A stretch of 8,476 nt of DNA, taken from the NCBI GenBank assembly GCA_003533545.1, contig DQEK01000038.1:1-8476 (forward strand), read 5' to 3'. The translations under genes and the position numbers were made by a program. The notes beneath the pieces are model-generated. The model had not been told where the DNA came from. It searched no databases and worked only from the letters and a program-made list of their open reading frames with translations. Below, in pieces: positions 6,566 through 8,476 of this stretch (its first letter is position 1; every line of letters begins with the position of its first letter). Source of the stretch: Acidobacteriota bacterium. Lineage in GTDB: Bacteria; Acidobacteriota; Vicinamibacteria; Vicinamibacterales; UBA8438.

Positions 6566-7951
6566 ATGACGACGCCCCGGGTCCTGCCATCCATCGACCG
6601 CCTGCGTCAACGACCAGCCATCCGTGCAGTCGAAGCGGACTACGGCTCGCACGCCACACTCGAGGCGCTACGGGAAGTGACCGCGGCACTGCGCCAAGAG
6701 CTGAGGGGTGAACACCCGCCGTCGCTCAAGGACGACGAACAGGCTGCAGCCGCCATCGAGCACCGGACAGTAACCCACTTGACACGCACATTCGAACCGT
6801 CGCTGATTCCAGTGATCAACGCCACCGGGGTCGTCCTTCACACAAACCTGGGACGGGCTCCGCTCGCGGCTGCCGCGGTTCGACGCGTCACGCAAGTCGT
6901 TTCCGGCTACACCAACCTCGAATACGACCTGAGCACTGGACAACGAGGAACCCGTAGCGTCCACGCTGAACGCCTCTTATCTCGCGTGACCGGCGCCCCC
7001 GCCGCCATCGTGGTGAACAACAATGCGGCCGCGCTGTTGCTGGTGCTTGCTGCCCTGGCAAACGGACGAGAGGTTCTCGTATCGCGCGGCGAACTCGTAG
7101 AGATCGGCGGCGGTTTCCGGATACCGGACGTTATGCGGCAATCGGGAGCAGATATCCGTGAGGTTGGTACCACGAACAAAACCCGGTCCACGGACTTTGC
7201 CGCGGCGATCAGCGATCGCACCGGCCTAATACTGCGAGTTCATCCGTCGAATTTTCGTGTGGAAGGATTTACAGAACGCCCTGGGCTCGAAGAACTCGTC
7301 GCACTCGGAAAACAGTTCAACGTGCCGGTGGTAGAAGACCTCGGCAGCGGCAACCTGCTCGTTGGTCAGGCTTCACAACCCGTCAGCGAACCGGCGGTCG
7401 CTGCGAGCATCTCAGCCGGGGTAGCGGTCTGCTGTTTCAGCGGGGACAAGTTGCTAGGTGGCCCGCAAGCCGGCATCATCGTCGGCAAGGCGGACGTCTT
7501 GAGCCGCATCCGCGATCACCCGTTGATGCGAGCCATCCGTGTGGACAAAATGACCTACGCGGCCCTTGAAGGCACCCTCCTTGAGTATGCGCGTGGGCGG
7601 GCGACCGCGAACATTCCGGTCACCCGGATGCTGTGCGCTACCTCCAGCGACATCGGGGTACGAGCCGCCGTGCTGACAACGCACCTCGCCGGACATCCGG
7701 CATTTGAGGCAGACCTCATCGATGGAGTCTCGACCGTCGGCGGCGGGGGCGCCCCTGGGTCCGCATTAGCGACACGGCTGGTCAGACTCACGCCGCGCGA
7801 GCAATCGACGGTTTCCCTTGAGCGTCGTCTACGGGCACTGGACCCACCGGTCGTCGGTCGGATCGAAAACGATCGGGTCCTGCTCGACCTCCGGACGGTT
7901 TCGCCGGAACAAGACGACCAGCTACTCGCAACACTACGCACGCTCACCTAG
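6566..7951 (+). CDS. selA: L-seryl-tRNA(Sec) selenium transferase (selenocysteine synthase)
   Basis: SelA converts seryl-tRNA(Sec) to selenocysteyl-tRNA(Sec) with selenophosphate, using pyridoxal phosphate; the E. coli enzyme is a homodecamer in the cytoplasm. The 461 aa match the E. coli length (463). The N-terminus 'LPSIDRLRQ' and helical region (about 8-80) correspond to the tRNA-binding N-terminal part. The fold-type I PLP core follows: 'VINATGVVLHTNLGRAPL' (about 84-101), 'NLEYDLSTGQRGTRS', 'VVNNNAAALLL', 'RGELVEIGGGFRIPD', 'REVGTTNKT', 'VEDLGSGNLL', and the PLP-lysine motif 'FSGDKLLGGPQAG' with Lys295, the same number as in E. coli. All key motifs look intact. No selB, selC or selD is in the window; selA and selB are often adjacent, but here the next gene is a convergent cupin. 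The start has a poor ribosome site but matches the family N-terminus. Confidence 0.97.
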   Translation: MTTPRVLPSIDRLRQRPAIRAVEADYGSHATLEALREVTAALRQELRGEHPPSLKDDEQAAAAIEHRTVTHLTRTFEPSLIPVINATGVVLHTNLGRAPLAAAAVRRVTQVVSGYTNLEYDLSTGQRGTRSVHAERLLSRVTGAPAAIVVNNNAAALLLVLAALANGREVLVSRGELVEIGGGFRIPDVMRQSGADIREVGTTNKTRSTDFAAAISDRTGLILRVHPSNFRVEGFTERPGLEELVALGKQFNVPVVEDLGSGNLLVGQASQPVSEPAVAASISAGVAVCCFSGDKLLGGPQAGIIVGKADVLSRIRDHPLMRAIRVDKMTYAALEGTLLEYARGRATANIPVTRMLCATSSDIGVRAAVLTTHLAGHPAFEADLIDGVSTVGGGGAPGSALATRLVRLTPREQSTVSLERRLRALDPPVVGRIENDRVLLDLRTVSPEQDDQLLATLRTLT

Positions 7952-7957
7952 GAGCAA

Positions 7958-8422
7958 CTACTGCTCAAGCCGCGTTGTCTTCACCGGGCCCACGCCAGTG
8001 ATCTGCACGGTGACGTCTTCGTCGCGGGCCTCGTCATAGTGGACGCCGTTAGGAGGCTCGTAAATAAAGCTTCCCGGCTTCAACGGCCGCATCTTGTCAG
8101 GGTCATAGGTCGAGGCCTCCGGACCCAACGCGACCCACCAGGTACCCTCGATCACCGTGATGTAGCGAGCTTGGTCATGAAAATGCGGCTTTGTGCCACT
8201 GCCCGCGGCAAAGGTAATCCGCATCACATACATACCTGGCTCACCGGTGGCGCCAAGCAACCTCACGGAACGACTTCCTTCGATAGGCACCATAGCCTCA
8301 GGCTCCGCCACAATGAAACCGTGTTCGTCTGGAGTTGGCGCTTGGGCGGACGCAGGCGGCACTATGAACGGTGTAAGGACGCACGCACAGCAGACCCACC
8401 GCATCACCTCAGCGCGTGTCAT
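7958..8422 (-). CDS. Secreted cupin-domain protein
   Basis: The 154-aa product starts with a signal peptide ending Ala-Ser-Ala (24-26) before Gln27, so it is probably periplasmic or secreted. Residues about 55-145 form a single cupin barrel: 'MRITFAAGSGTKPHFHDQARYITVIEGTWWVALG' contains His80 and His82 of cupin motif 1, and 'LKPGSFIYEPPNGVHYD' contains His128 of motif 2. The usual motif-1 Glu is not evident at the spacing expected after His82 (Arg86/Tyr87 lie there), so metal binding may rely on three His. Such small exported cupins are common and mostly uncharacterised; no substrate can be assigned. The start is decided by a strong Shine-Dalgarno just upstream. It converges with selA with a 6-base gap. 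Function beyond cupin fold is unknown. Confidence 0.88.
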   Translation of the reverse strand: MTRAEVMRWVCCACVLTPFIVPPASAQAPTPDEHGFIVAEPEAMVPIEGSRSVRLLGATGEPGMYVMRITFAAGSGTKPHFHDQARYITVIEGTWWVALGPEASTYDPDKMRPLKPGSFIYEPPNGVHYDEARDEDVTVQITGVGPVKTTRLEQ

Positions 8423-8427
8423 CAGTC

Positions 8428-8434
8428 CCTCCTC
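8428..8434 (-). promoter_or_regulatory. Shine-Dalgarno GAGGAGG for the cupin gene
   Basis: On the minus strand GAGGAGG lies five bases before the ATG at 8422, which fixes this start over the internal Met7. Beyond it, up to 8476, nothing else is seen. Confidence 0.85.
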
Positions 8435-8476
8435 AAGTCACGGAGACCGGAAACCGTCGAACGGAAGCCATGCACC

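Noticed and set aside
7952..7966. Perfect 5-pair hairpin GAGCA-loop-TGCTC between the selA and cupin stops, as a shared terminator
   Set aside because: The stem is short, not GC-rich and has no T-run on either side; it also overlaps the end of the cupin gene.

Overview
The window reads as chromosomal DNA from a GC-rich Gram-negative (diderm) bacterium. It encodes a LolB-like outer-membrane lipoprotein, an exported TPR protein, an O-antigen ligase/polymerase-type membrane protein and a secreted cupin, all of which fit an envelope with a periplasm and probably lipopolysaccharide. The gene mix and style would suit an uncultured Acidobacteriota lineage (Vicinamibacteria-like), but that is an impression and not something the sequence proves. 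No mobile element, CRISPR array, rRNA or tRNA was seen. Every long stretch is coding; no gap exceeds about 180 bases.

Layout. (1) 1-2595, minus strand: an exported TPR protein of 622 aa, then a LolB-like lipoprotein that runs off the left edge. The TPR-lolB order matches the neighbourhood of P. aeruginosa PA4667 (lbcA) and PA4668 (lolB). (2) 2596-2700: a divergent intergenic region with an extended -10 promoter candidate. (3) 2701-4097, plus strand: a 56-aa zinc-ribbon protein of the Trm112/YcaR (UPF0434) type and, 20 bases later, an O-antigen ligase/polymerase-family membrane protein. (4) 4119-6385, minus strand: bifunctional purine enzyme PurH, preceded 143 bases upstream by an unrecognised 154-aa acidic protein. 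(5) 6386-6565: a divergent region with a second extended -10 candidate and a small leader hairpin. (6) 6566-7951, plus strand: selA, selenocysteine synthase, with its PLP lysine at residue 295. (7) 7958-8422, minus strand: a secreted cupin-fold protein, convergent with selA and only 6 bases from it.

How the genes fit together. The left half has an envelope theme: lipoprotein localisation, a TPR scaffold and LPS/polysaccharide assembly. The right half is housekeeping (purine synthesis) plus selenocysteine synthesis. SelA implies that selB, selC and selD exist elsewhere in the genome, because none is in this window. No clearly new multi-gene system was found. The best leads are the LbcA/LolB-like pair, the small zinc-ribbon gene tied to the O-antigen ligase, the unrecognised protein upstream of purH, and a shared TGnTAT promoter pattern.
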